From positions 2,356,001 to 2,420,000 of the forward strand of contig JAXBDG010000002.1 of NCBI GenBank assembly GCA_036320915.1: 64,000 bases of DNA, given 5' to 3'. The notes under the pieces were generated by a model. That model searched no databases. It had not been told where the DNA came from and saw only the letters and a program-made list of their open reading frames with translations. Source of the DNA: Linnemannia elongata (taxonomy: Eukaryota; Mortierellomycota; Mortierellomycetes; Mortierellales; Mortierellaceae). Of this stretch, positions 41,759 through 53,832 are shown one piece after another. The position numbers and the translations under genes were made by a program. Numbering within the stretch: position 1 is the stretch's first letter; each line of letters begins with the position of its first letter.

Positions 41759-44523
41759 TTAACTGAAAATCCTGTAGAGTAGGCTTGGCTTCTTCTTTTT
41801 ATGAACGTTGTATCCTTTTCTCTCCAATTTGTGGACGGCATTCTCCGCATCGGAATCACCTTGTTCAGCCGCCTTCTTGTACCACCCCAATGCATTCAAC
41901 TTGTCCTTAGTCACCCCTTGTCCATTTTCAAACATCTGGCCAATGTAGTAATGAGCTCTGGCATCTCCTTGTTCGGCGGCCTTCCGGTACCAGATCATCG
42001 CCTCGGCATAGTCCTGGGGCACACCAAGTCCTTCACGATACAGATAGCCGATGTTGCTTTGAGCTGTGGTATCTCCTTGTTTGGCGGCCTTCTGGTACCA
42101 GGTCATCGCCTCGGCATAGTCCTGGGACACTCCAAGTCCTTGCTGATACACATAGCCAATGTTGTTTTGAGCTATGGCATATCCTTGTTCGGCGGCCTTC
42201 CGGTACCAGATCATCGCCTCGGCATAGTCCTGGGACACACCAACTCCTCGATGATACAGATAGCCGATGTTGTTTTGAGCTGGGGAATATCCTTGTTCGG
42301 CGGCCTTCCGGTACCAGGTCATCGCCTCGGCATAGTCCTGGGACACACCAAGGCCATGACGATACAGAGAACCGATGTTTTCTTGAGCTGCGGCATCTCC
42401 TTGTTCGACGGCCTTCCGGTACCAGGTCATCGCCTCGGCATAGTCCTGGGACACACCAACTCCTCGATGATACAGATAGCCGATGTTGTTTTGAGCTGGG
42501 GAATATCCTTGTTCGGCGGCCTTCTGGTACCAGGTCATCGCCTCGGCATAGTCCTGGGACACTCCAAGTCCTTGCTGATACAGATAGCCAATGTTGTTTT
42601 GAGCTATGGCATATCCTTGTTCGGCGGCCTTCCGGTACCAGATCATCGCCTCGGCATAGTCCTGGGACACACCAAGGCCATGACGATACAGATAGCCGAT
42701 GTTTTCTTGAGCTGCGGCATCTCCTTGTTCGACGGCCTTCCGGTACCAGGTCATCGCCTCGGCATAGTCCTGGGACACACCAACTCCTCGATGATACAGA
42801 TAGCCGATGTTGTTTTGAGCTGGGGAATATCCTTGTTCGGCGGCCTTCCGAAACCAGGTCATCGCCTTGGCATAGTCCTGGGACACACCAAGTCCTCGAC
42901 GATACAAATAGCCGATGTTGTCTTGAGCTGCGGCATATCCTTGTTCGGCGGCTTTCCGGTACCAGGTCAAGGCTTGGGTGTAGTCCTGGGCGGCAAAGTA
43001 CAGACCTCCGAGGTTGTGTTTTGCGGTGAAACCTCCTTGGACGGCTGCCTTGTGGTGTCGGTCTAATGCCATCAAATATTCCTGCGTCACACCAAGATTG
43101 GAAAGACAGATAGAACGTAGTTTTCTTTCGATTGCTGTGCTGCTTCCTGCCCGCAGATACCAGTCTATAGCTGCTTGGACATCTTTTGTAACAACTCGGC
43201 CATCCAAGCACATATCTCCAAGTGTTTCCTGAGCGGCATGATTCCCTGACTCGGCTCTTGCCATCATGTTTGCAAGTTGTAGAGTGAATGAGGTGGGCGC
43301 GGGGAGAACTTCTTGAGGAGGGACTGAGGAGTCGTTTTGATTTTGAGACGAGGAGGGTTCTCCGGCTGTGACAGTGGTGGCGCCGAGTGAGGACTTTTCT
43401 GTGGTGTCTTTATCTTGATGCTTATCCTGTTGTGCGTCCTTCAACCCTTCAAGTAACGGCGCTTGCGAAGATGAGAACAATCGAGGAAGCTCCCTTTAGT
43501 AAGTAGACCAAAAAAAAAAACACAAACGTAAGCACATGATCTTTTCATATCCCAAGCATAACGAACAAGGTAAAGGATGTACGAAAAGAAATCGATTGTA
43601 TACTTACAATCGAAGTTGATCAATTTTGTAACGAGCATTATTGTCACCAAGATACGCCGCCTTGAGATACCAACCTATGGCAATGGTGGGACTTTGTTGA
43701 ACAGCTTGATTGTCAAGAAAGAGGTCACCAACGCTAATCAGTGCCTGCGCCTGGCCTTTCTGGACAGTCTTGAGGTAGCACTCCAGTGCCGTTCGAAAGT
43801 CCTGAGGACGACCATCTCCTTTAGCGTGAAGGGAATCGAGGTCAGTGCAAAAAGCAATCTTCCTGATAATCGCCTTAACCTTGTTCAGTTCAAGTGCTCT
43901 TCTGTGAGTTTGGGTTGCTATATCGTTGGGCTGTCTCCTTGAAGTGAGGAGGGCTGGCGCACGATGGTGGTTGAAGGTGTGAGGGATGTTGTTATCTGTT
44001 GTAGAGTGTGAAGTGGGTGTCCAAGGACGGGATTGCAGTGTCGAGAGGGGGTTGTATTTTGGGAATTGTGCAGCCTGTTGTGCAATCTGATTGAAAGTGG
44101 ACGAAGGAGGCGAGGCGACCACTGCTGGTTCAGTCACGACAACATCCAAGGTAACCCCCGGAATCGCTGCAATACGAGGCGGGTCGAGACTACGCATTAC
44201 GGTTGCGAGAGGTAGCATATCGTGAGACAGTCATTCACTTGGCCAAGGTATGAAAGTTGAAACACAGCCGGCAAACATATAACATACTTTTTGAAGTCAG
44301 GTCCTTTGAGGAAAGGAAGGGCGAAATCTCCAGAGCGAACGTAGAGAGCATTGCCGAAAACAGCTTTTATATCGTCCCAAAGAAGAATGTTTTTGCCAGA
44401 GGAGGTGTCCGGTTGACAGACAATCTGAATGGTGCCTGCTCCGTTGTCAATAACAGCATGACCGTTTTCATATACGCGGCGCACTGCCTGGGCGGTGGAT
44501 GCTGTGCCGTGAATTGTCATCAT
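41759..44523 (-). CDS. Sel1-repeat (SLR/TPR-like) protein
   Basis: Exons are 44288-44523, 43608-44189 and 41759-43493; introns have 98 and 114 nt with GT-AG ends. The product has 850 residues. ATG 44523 is the first of two adjacent ATGs. The N-terminal module of about 110 residues has ILLWDDIKAVFGNALYVR, FLKGPDFK|NLDPPRIAAIPG and VTLDVVV, restored across intron 1. From memory this module precedes Sel1 or kinase domains in Mortierellomycete proteins. A disordered stretch follows, then Sel1 repeats of 36 residues (GYLYxxGxGVSQDYAEAMTWYRKAAEQGxAxAQNNI). About ten are full and several degenerate, to near the C-terminus. Sel1 repeats form alpha-solenoids that scaffold protein complexes, often in signalling or ER quality control. 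The DNA of the array (about 41990-42960) is strongly homogenised in 108 bp units. Confidence 0.9.
41990..42960. repeat. 108 bp coding tandem repeat array
   Basis: Nine to ten tandem 108 bp units encode the Sel1 repeats. Some units are identical over long stretches: the GYLYHRGVGVSQDY unit followed by the GDAAAQENI ending occurs twice, and the QQGLGVSQDY and GYSPAQNNI types recur. A higher-order period of about three units is visible. Because 108 is divisible by three and the units are alike, both other strands stay open for hundreds of codons; those frames are by-products. Confidence 0.85.
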
Positions 44524-45691
44524 GAGTGATGAGGCCGTTTGGGAGAGATTGAGGTTCAAGGTAACAGAGTGAGGTAAATGTAAGGAGCAGTGGATGAAGT
44601 GAATGAGAGTGATGGCAAAAAAAAGGAGATTTTAGGGCAGCGATTCTTTCTGCCTACTAATAGGTAGTAATAGATGGCGCCGTCGCATAGGCTGCAATAA
44701 AATCAATCCTCTGGCTGCAGACGACTGCAACTGCACTGCCACACAATGGGCCTATTACTTCTTTTCATCCAAGAGTGCCTTGCCACAGAACACTGGTCAA
44801 CATCAACATCAGAATTAGTATCAACAGAACAATCAACACTAATCATCCAATAATTAATATCAACTTCAACTTCGACACTGCTTAACATTGGTCATCTATT
44901 ATAAAGATAGTTCATCTAAATCGTCACAAAAACGCTGCACTCCATATACTGCCAAGCTTCTCGAGTGTCGAGTCTGCTTGGGCTCTCCCTCTACATCAAC
45001 GGACAAATGTGTCCAAGACACCAGTCCCCCTGACACCATCCCGTCCACTGCCACGGAGACGGAAATGGTTCCATCCACTCTCCCAGAGATGGTTCCGTTC
45101 ATCAGTAGGAAACCGCGATGCAAGAGAACCGTCGAATAGGAGAAACAGCAAGATAATTATAGAGACAGAAGCACAAACTCCCAGAGGAACGGCCCAAGTC
45201 CCAGTGGTATCAAATATATGGACGGAAACCCGAACGAATGAATGCGAGTGTGGGCGACTCCTGACGGAGCACGAGGATGGTCGATGTCCTATCGTTCAGA
45301 ATGATACACATGTAACCGACCGCGCGGCGATCGAAGCCTTACTAGGCCGGAGGAGAATGAATATTATGGAAAGGAGAGGAGCGATGATAGGTAACGAGTT
45401 CGAGACCGAAGATACCTAGTTGCCCCCCTTGAAACGCCCCGGAGGGCAGCAAGGGTCATCTGGAGGTATGAGCAGGCGCGACTGGCGCAGAGTATGGATT
45501 GTGTTTCCTCGGTTTTGTACAGTATACCTTATCTATTCTGCTTTACTATTGCGACGTAGAATACCGTGCTAGCATGAGCTTCATTCCGTTTACTTTGAAG
45601 TTCAGTAGAGATTAATTAATATATGAGATGGGGGTAGAGATATAGTAGAGAGAGAGTAGAGATAAGAAACAAGGGGGACGGATATGCTAAT
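44524..45691. other. intergenic region with degenerate coding remnants
   Basis: Two overlapping plus-strand frames look partly coding. About 44900-45139 contains KRCTPYTAKLLECRVCLG and a Pro/Thr/Glu-rich tail. About 45190-45419 contains ECECGRLLTEHEDGRCPIVQ and LLGRRRMNIMER. Neither has an ATG start or a clear splice linking them. Related peptides occur near 12270 and 17300. They are treated as remnants of one unrecognised dispersed gene family. Confidence 0.35.
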
Positions 45692-48600
45692 CTACTTTTG
45701 CTTGGACCGATCCTTCAGCTTGAAACAAATGAACGCCAACACATGCCATCCAAGCAAGATACACGCCATCGCCTGGAAGCACCACCAGAATTGGTCCAAC
45801 TTGTACGTATGCGCTAAGGGTTGACTCTCAATCTCTTGCCAAGGTCTCGCCTGCAACTCCTTCAAGTAGATCGCTTCGATCGCATACCGAGGCGCCGAGA
45901 TGACCCAGATCCAAGAGGAGGCCTTGTATCCTCCCGAGGCACCGCTATCCATCACGTCCGCCAGATCGGGAGCATCTCCCGAAAAGACAATTGCCCAGGC
46001 CAGGGTGAATCCTGTTCCGACCAATGACACACGATTTTGGGGAACCAGCGCCGAGAGCAAGTAGCCCATCGCAAAGGCGACGGCGTAGAGCATAATGATG
46101 ATGAAGAGGAGGTAAACATAGTTGGAACGCTCGTTGAAAAAGATGATCAACGAGATCGAAAACATGATTCCGGCGAGGACGATCCGGGGGATGTCCGCAA
46201 TGACCTTGGCGAGGTAGTAAGGGAAAGTCAAGAGCCCCGACGACTTTTCGCGCCAGTAGACAATCTTTTCGTTTCCAAACGTCATAGCTCCGACAGAGAT
46301 TCCTGCGAAACAGACACCGAGAGCAATAAAGACGCCGACCTCCGTCAAGTGATCCGTGGGTTTAGAGCAGGTATACTTGAGTTGATAGGGAGTCATTGCA
46401 CAGACCAGGTCAGGTTGACTTCCAAGGTAGTCAAACTTGGATGCAGCAATAGAAATAAACATGCCGCACCCCAGATGGAGCAATTGGTCGTACAGAAACT
46501 GGCGCTGGTTTCGATAGATCTGGAGACGAGCACGCGAGAGACAGAGCCAGAACATCATGAAGGGCGAGGCGGTGTTGCGAATGGGATCCTTGCGCTTGAG
46601 GAAGAGGCCTAAGATGGTCTCTTTGGTCTCGGCAAAGACTCCGCTCCACCACATACGGCTGTCGATCAAAAAGATGCGGAATGTCCTCTGAAGAGTCTCA
46701 AACCAGGTGAGATGCTCAGGCATGGGTGGCGAATCGTACATTGAGTGAAAGTCAGAGATGGCCATTGAGGCACGAGGGGTCGAGATGCCTGATCGTGGTG
46801 CGGGGGTCGATGATCCTTGTGCCATGGAGACGCTCTTTTGGCGGCCGTGGCCCTTGTTGAGGTTGGAGGTTGAGGCTGTTGATGGATGGAGGGTCGACGG
46901 TGATGAGGAAGCAGAGGCTAGTTTGTCGCTCAGAGTAGTCATGGCCAAAGTCTCTGGCTGTCCGTGCTGATGGATCGACATGGCGGATTCGTTCATGCTT
47001 GCATATGCAGAAGTCCTGGCAAGGGGGTTTGGTGATGCAGGGCGGGTGTTGTGAGGCGATGGGTGCTTGTAATCGACTCCTGTTTTACTGTCAGCGTAGA
47101 AGCACTGAGCGCGCTTGCAGTAAGAATCCCAGTAGCGGTGAAGGTAGAAAGGCTTGAACTTTTTGGTAATGTTTGACTTGACGTTGTTTGAGATGACATC
47201 CATGTAAAAATCCGAAGGGCTGGCATCCTTGGGGATAGGGAATCCGATAGCAGCAAAGTAGATAGGTGCCTCTGTCCGAGGACCGTGGTATACCACACGA
47301 CCGCCATGACCAAGAAGCAAAAGATCATCAAACTGGTCAAAGGCGACGGGAGAGGGTGAATGGATGACAGCGGCAACAGTAAGACCCTTACGGCGGGCAA
47401 TCGATTTGAGCAATCGGCAGACATCTCCGCATGTACTCGAGTCCAGACCGGATGTAGGTTCATCCAAGAAGAGAATACTGGGGTCGGTGACCAACTCCAT
47501 TCCAATGTTGACGCGCTTCCTCTGTCCTCCAGAGATGCCTCTCTTCTCCGCATCACCGACAACAGAGTCCATAACCGAGTTCAGGCCCAAAAAGTCGACA
47601 ACCTCCAACACCTTCTCTGTCATCTGTGCCCTCTTGAGGTTGGCGGGGAGGCGCATGTAGGCCGAGTGAAGGAGGATGTCGTCCACTGTCAACTCACGCA
47701 TCATAATATCCTCCTGTGGGACATATCCAATCAGCTTGCGGTAGTGGCTCAGGTCTTCCTCTTGTCCGTTGATTAGAATGCGACCTTCGTCCTTGGGGAT
47801 CTTGGAAGTCAGCATGGAGATGAGCGTGGTCTTGCCAGATCCTGAAGGTCCCATAATGGCACACGTACGTCCATTTCTCAGAACACCCGATACATTCTAA
47901 GGATGGAAGTATATATGGTTAGCGGCTTACTCTAAGTCTGCATGCACTTGATAATGGCGAACAATGACTCGTGTGTTGGAAGTATGTCATACCTGGAGGA
48001 TCGAGGTTCCATTCGAGAGGGTGAGTCCGAGGTGCTCAAACTCAATATCAAAGGTATGAGTAACCCTGGTGATCTTCCTCTTCAAAGCAGGTCGCTTTGG
48101 CTTGCCCACGGACGTTCCGTCCGAGTTGGGAGTCTTGTCGTCCGCCTCCATTTGGATCACTTGCTCATTGTTCCTGTTGGTTCCTTCACTCTCATCATCA
48201 TCTTCATCCTCACGCTCCAACTCTGCCTCATCCACCATCAAAGGGTTTTCATGTTGCAAGTTGTGGTTGTGAATCCACCGGAGACGTTTTTCCAGGTGAT
48301 GGTTCTTGACGCGCTGAAGGCGCTTATGGATCCAGAAAACGATGCAGATGATGACGATAAAGACGAGGACAAAGATAACGAGGCCGAACTTGGATGCCGA
48401 GGAGCTTCCAGCAGGACACGATGCCAGCCAAAGGCAAGAGGTCTAGAGTCAATTGAATATACAATATCAGCCTTGAGTTGCTGTTTTCAAGGCTTGTTCA
48501 AACTACATTACTGAGCTAACGTTGTCACTTACGCCGCCATCCACGGATCCTGTAGGACAATAGCTATTCTGGGGGCAGAGGGTCAATGTCTTGGTGTCCT

Positions 48601-49264
48601 TGGAGCAGTAGTAACCTGCACAGCAATACATAGGTTGTGCTGTGTTTGCAGGGCAGTAGAATCCCTAGGAAGCAAAAGGTAGATAGTTTTAACGCCCATG
48701 TAGTTTTGGTATTCAAAGCTCTGCTTTCTGTTGACTTGTGGGCGACGGTGTCGAGTTGAGCAAACTTACAGGTGGACAGGGTTGAACATGCCTTGGTGAG
48801 ATGCAGTAGTTGCTAGAAGTGCCGAGAAGGAGAGGGTATGTTTGTTCAGTTTACAGGGTCTGTTGTTGACACCAAAAAATTAAACCTCATAGTCGTAGTG
48901 GTTGTGCTTACCCTGCTGGACATGACCAGAAAGGGGTCGAAGCGTTGATGGGAGCTAGAGGGGTCTGGACATATTTACAGGATGGACCTTGTCCTGGCTA
49001 AGTAGGGTGTTGAGTGTAACCACAAAGTTGGCAAGAACGGTAAAAGGAGGGTCAGTTGCCAGCTTGACCATTAAGATTTCGCTCACTACAACCCAAAGTT
49101 ACAAAGTGTCTGTGTTCAGTAGTGCAAGCAACACAACAACGATAACAACACCGGCAAAGTAAAGGAGAGCAACTTGCCACAATGCCGGGGGCATCTGCCA
49201 GCTTCAAGAGAGAGTAGTATTCGAGGGGATCCAGGCCGCCCGCGGGGGAAGACGAGTTCGACAT
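45692..49264 (-). CDS. ABCG transporter, ADP1/ABCG24-like, with apparent 1-nt frameshift
   Basis: Exons are 49178-49264, 48912-48997, 48770-48812, 48533-48664, 47993-48442 and 45692-47897. The first intron has a GC donor (GCAAGT). The N-terminal 130 residues are Cys-rich (SNYCISPR, GFYCPANT, CCAGYYCSKD). A membrane segment follows at about 136-157 (FGLVIFVLVFIVIICIVFW), then a linker and an ABC domain: Walker A GPSGSGKTT, signature ISGGQRKR, Walker B ILFLDEPTSGLDS. The C-terminal half carries the ABC2-type membrane domain. This is the reverse (nucleotide-binding domain first) half-transporter layout of yeast Adp1; the substrate is unknown. The last exon starts in the right frame for NVSGVL. 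The following RNGRTCAIMGPSG is one frame off, so one surplus base lies at about 47880-47881. With that base ignored the product is about 1000 residues. Confidence 0.85.
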
Positions 49265-51534
49265 TGTCGGAGAGTGATCCTCTCTATTGTCAAGGGAGGA
49301 ATGTGGAGAGGTGTCGTGTGAGGGTGTGGGGCGGTCGGGGTCGGGGACTAATAGCTGTTCCTGAGACCTTTAAGACCGTTGTGCTGAGTCTCGGCTACTT
49401 TTTGTTGGTTTGAGGGAAAGTGAGAGTGGCGTGATTAGAGAGGTGTCAAGGAGGGAGGGAATGAGGGAACAGGTGCAAGGAGTGATGGATTCTTCTTTGT
49501 TTGGCAATGAAGAGTGGAGGAATGAGAGAAGGATGGGTTAGCGATGAGCGAAGAGAAGAAAAAGAAAAAAGAAAAGAAAAAGGTGGGCGGAGAGAAAGGG
49601 AAAAGGGAGGGAGCCGTTTCCTATTTGAGTGTCCGTTGACAGTTCAGTTCAGGCACGAGCAAACTGATGGTACCTCTGAAGGAGTGATAATCCACACACA
49701 TATGTTTCTGTTCTCATTCTCTCCTCCACTCACCCACACCATTCATGCCTTTCAGCAACCGGCAACCGAACTCAGCTGTTCATCCGCCCCTCTTCTCTAC
49801 AGTATATGCTCTCGCAATGTGCCAGTGGACCCAAACAGTTAAAAAAGACAAGTAAAAAAAAAAGCGTAATCATGTTTAACGAGAGCCCTTTTTCGTCTTT
49901 CCTTCTCACACCTTTCACACCTTCCTCCTCTTAGCTAGTTTTAGGTACACTCGCATTGGTACCTTGCTTTTAACGCCTTGCTGAATGCTGACTCGACCGA
50001 ATTGTCCTACTTGGTAGCCGGACTTTGCCAAGTGCCAATTGACAGTTGTGATCGCATCTGTCATCGTTTTGTTATATGTCTTTCGTTCTCTAGGGGGGAA
50101 GGACGAAGGATACGGCAGAGGAACACAGGGAGAGGAATGCGGCTTATTAACCAGTGATCGGTCGGTACTCATTCAATTTGTAGACGGATGAAATAAAATT
50201 AATAAAGGTGTGTGTGCCTGTGTCCGACCGGCATGTGAAATATTCTTTGTTTGCTCAACCTTAGTCAAGAGAATGACGAGAAAAAGTCCGACCCTTTCCT
50301 TACTCTTGCTCCTTGCTCGATGCATTTACACCCAGGGCTGACATACCAGCATCGACGTCAGTCTCTTTTTCTTTTCGTTCTTTCTTTCGATCCGGTTGCA
50401 CAGTCCATGATCCAAGCGGGTGAATCCGCTCCCCTTCCTATCCGGCTTCCATGACAATGATCTCATCCGCTCGTGCAACTTGTGTCTGATCCGCACTTGG
50501 CGCCCAGAGACACGTTAACCATTCGTTCATCCTTTTAGTTCTTCCCTACCCACATGCCTCTTACGTCTTCAATGAGGAGAGAACTATCTTCGATCTGTCG
50601 ATTTGCAGTACTTTGCTTTCAATTGCATCGTTCGGAAGAGGGAGGGAGGGAGGAAAGAGAAGGGACAAAAGTGTGAAGGTATGCCCTACAGACACAATGC
50701 CCAATGTGACTCGCAATAATGACCTGCTGGACAACTTTTCGGTGACTATTGAAAAAAAAGAGCAGACGATCACTCTTTTCTTTTTCATCTCCCAACACTC
50801 AAGCAGGACAAGACACAAAACGCATTAACAAGGACCAGGAGCACTCACTTAATCATCGGAGAGCACCATGATCACCATGATCTCCACGTGGCAAGGACAG
50901 AGCGAATGTAGTTACAGGACTCAACTACCCAGACTAACTGGGTGTGATCCCCACGAGGCAGTCTTCCATCAACTTTCCTTCCATCAGCAACCACCCCCCT
51001 CATTCAGTAGATTCAGAGTTCACTCGTCAACTTTTCGCAGTTATTTTCAGGTACTGGAAGACGGACGAAATAAGAAGAGTCACTTTTTTATGCGTGTGCG
51101 GACCAAAGTGAACATTGGTGCGACTTTTTATTTGTCCTTCAGGAACAACATGGTAATGGTACCGACTTGCGCCTAGAAGAGGTTGAGAGAGGACTCTGAG
51201 GACAAACCTTTACAAGATCAACATTCTAAGGCGGAGTTATTAAGTGAGAACCCTTTCAGGAGACCACATTAGGTGCCGGGAGGCATTTTTGCAACAAGTC
51301 TATAGGGGCTGCTTGGAAAGTGTATCTCAGGTATGGAATACTAAAACCATGTCAGGCCCACGATGAGAATAAAGAGTTCGTCGAGATGATTCCGCCTTCT
51401 TGTTATCTGGGTCATTTAGTCCTTCAAGTTGGTTTTGTTTAATGGTTATCATCAAGCCACACCCAAGGCGACGGTTCAATCAAACATAGTTTTTTGAAAG
51501 AAGAGAGGGAAGAGGAATGTAGATTTTATTATGA
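49265..51534. other. intergenic region, no secure gene
   Basis: This 2.3 kb segment holds the ABCG promoter (purine-rich tracts at 49440-49610) and spacer before the monooxygenase array. A minus-strand frame at 49915-50172 begins with ATG and ends KVPMRVYLKLAKRRKV. It has no recognised domain and lies in unremarkable sequence. Nothing else is supported. Confidence 0.45.
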
Positions 51535-53832
51535 CTAAAGAGTAACGACCGCATCGGTGGCCTTGTTCTTGGCAGCCTCGGCTTCCTCTCGGATACGTCT
51601 TGAAGGCTTTTGGGGGATGGTATCCATAGTACCGCGCTTGGGTGCCGGAGGCAAAAAGTTTGCCTGAGGGCGGTAGGCCGTATCCTTTAGTAGCTGTTTC
51701 ATCTGCATCGACTTGGGCATCCAATTAAACACGACTTGTCGTAATGCTCGCTCCGAGAAAGTCTGTTTTCGATAGTGACGAGTAGTGAGAACAAAAACAG
51801 GATTTTCAATATCTTCTTTGCATCGTACACAGAGGAACAGGGAGTAAAAAGAAAAGCGACTGGGAGCATTTTCAAACTTACGTGTCCGTAGATGAGTTTT
51901 GCGGCAACGTACGACTGAGGGTACTGGTCCTTGATGGCGTCGAAGCGTTCTTCTTTGTAATCGCAGAGTGCCCTCTTGATGTTTTCGAAACTTGTGGGTT
52001 TGATGTCGTAGATGTGGTTAGCAAGAAGGACTGCATCTTGCATGGCGTTCACTGCTCCTGCTCCACTACTTGGAAGTAACTGGAAGTGATTGAAAAAATG
52101 GAGAGAAAATAATTGGTTGTTAAAAGGGTGAAAACAATCCGTTGGATTCGTTTTCTTTCTTCCTGCGTTCTTATCCTCTTTTACCTTGTGTGCAGCTACA
52201 TATACAAAACAGGAAAAGGAGTAGAGGGAACAGGGTATTAGTTGAGAAGAATGACAGTGAAGCAATTGAACAATCAACCAGCAAAACAGCAACCAGAGAA
52301 TAACGACACATACCATCGCCAATCAGCACCGTCCTTCCATGGTTCCAGGTCTCGAACAGCATATCCTCAAAGTAGACCTTGGACACGCGCTCAATAGGCG
52401 TGACATCAAAAAGGTCCCCCATTGTGCCATAAGGTGTCTTGAAATGACGAATCGAATCCAGCATCTTCTGGTTCTGTTGTGGGACCCAGTCCGAAGACTT
52501 GAACTGCTCGTCGGCGATCTCGGCGATGCCGATTTGAATGATGACGGACCAGCAGATCTTGTTCCCGGGGACGAAGAAAGTAACCCACTATTGAGAAAGA
52601 GAGGTGAGCGTTTGTAAGAAATGGGGAATTTTAGGCCCATAGTGACTTACGAGAACCATATCTCTTCAGCGAGATGTGCGCTCTTACGGTATAAGGTGTC
52701 TTCTTGTCGCCGATGATGTAAAAACTCTCCGAATCCTCTTCCAATGCTCCCGGATACTTGGCAGGATCCAACTCGTCTGTCGTGCCAACAAGGGAAATAT
52801 ATCCTTTATTCATTGCCTTAGTGTCCGCCTTAGACAGAAGCCCCTGCTTGTCTAATGTCTTGTGCAAGTGTTGTCGAACGGCACTGTGTGCTCCATCTGC
52901 ACCAACAAGGATATCACCGTGGACGGTAGTATTATCGCTGAATCGAAGCATCACACCCTCATGGTTTTGTTGAAACGAGAACACTTTCTTAGAGAGGTGA
53001 ATTTTGTGGGGTGGGATAAGTTTGTATAACATATTGTACAAGTCTGGGCGGGCCATCAAGATGCGATCATAACCAACTCTATTTGAATTCAAAAGAGTAT
53101 GAAGCCAATGTAAGTGATTGAGGCTCTTTTTCTCTTCCCTCTTTGGACCTTTGTGCTCCTGTTTGCACCAATCGGGATAGAAAAATAAAGTCCACGACTT
53201 ACGTGTCCGTCGTCAACGTGCTGGTTTTGCCGATGACCTTGAGGTCGCCAGTAAAGAAGGTGTTCCTGAGAGCTGGCTTGGAGAAGGACATGAGTTCGTC
53301 GTACAGGCCCAATTGCTCGAATGCAGGGAGGATATTGGGGGACTGAGAAAAAAGGGGGAGAGACAGTAAAAAAAAAAAAAAAAAAAAAAAGAGAGAGGCA
53401 GGGGCTGTCGTTAGCGCGCTAGACACACACTATGCCGAATTGAGCGCTAGAATAAAGGCACACCGTGCTTACCAGACAGATAATAGACCCTAAAAAAAAG
53501 GAGACAAGGGGAAGTAGCCAGAGGGAGAAGTAGTATACCAGTTAATAATTGGTAGCTCCTTTTGCCTCGTTGTGAGAATATACGCCCAACTTCGGCGTAA
53601 TTATAATCACTTCATGCCATGTACCCAAGGGCCGGATCTCTGACGTCCGCTCAAAGATCTCATAGGGAATCCCTGCCCTCTCAAGAAAAATGCCGAGGAA
53701 GAGTCCTCCAAGACCTGCACCAGCAATTAAGACGCGAGGAGGGTCGTCTGTCACCAAGGGGGGGAGGTCACTGCCCTTGAAGCCAACTGAAGGTAGGGAG
53801 CTGTGAGACTTGTTGACTGTTGGGGTGCTCAT
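51535..53832 (-). CDS. FAD-dependent monooxygenase, array copy A
   Basis: Eight exons: 53625-53832, 53473-53489 (17 nt), 53203-53342, 52688-53078, 52314-52587, 52185-52195 (11 nt), 51882-52079 and 51535-51762. All phases agree, giving 488 residues. The fold is that of p-hydroxybenzoate hydroxylase-type flavoproteins: the dinucleotide-binding motif VLIAGAGLGGLFLG at about 34-47, DILVGADGAHSAVR (DG motif) in the middle, and TVLIGDAAHKLLPSSGAGAV (GD motif) across the 11-nt exon. The C-terminal 75 residues (FNWMPKSM, AYRPQANFLP) are specific to this family. The expected chemistry is NAD(P)H-dependent hydroxylation of a small, probably aromatic, substrate; the substrate is unknown. No signal peptide or membrane anchor is seen, so it is cytosolic. 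It pairs with copy B by sequence (GSIICL, SKPALRNTFFTG). Confidence 0.9.

Noticed and set aside
41801..43211. Long open frames of about 400 codons in other frames of the Sel1 repeat region
   Set aside because: They arise because a 108 bp unit free of stops in several frames is repeated. They have repetitive nonsense composition, no start context and overlap the well-supported Sel1 gene.
49915..50172. 85-codon minus-strand frame with ATG
   Set aside because: No domain, promoter or homologue was recognised and its length is within chance for this composition. It is mentioned only in the intergenic entry.
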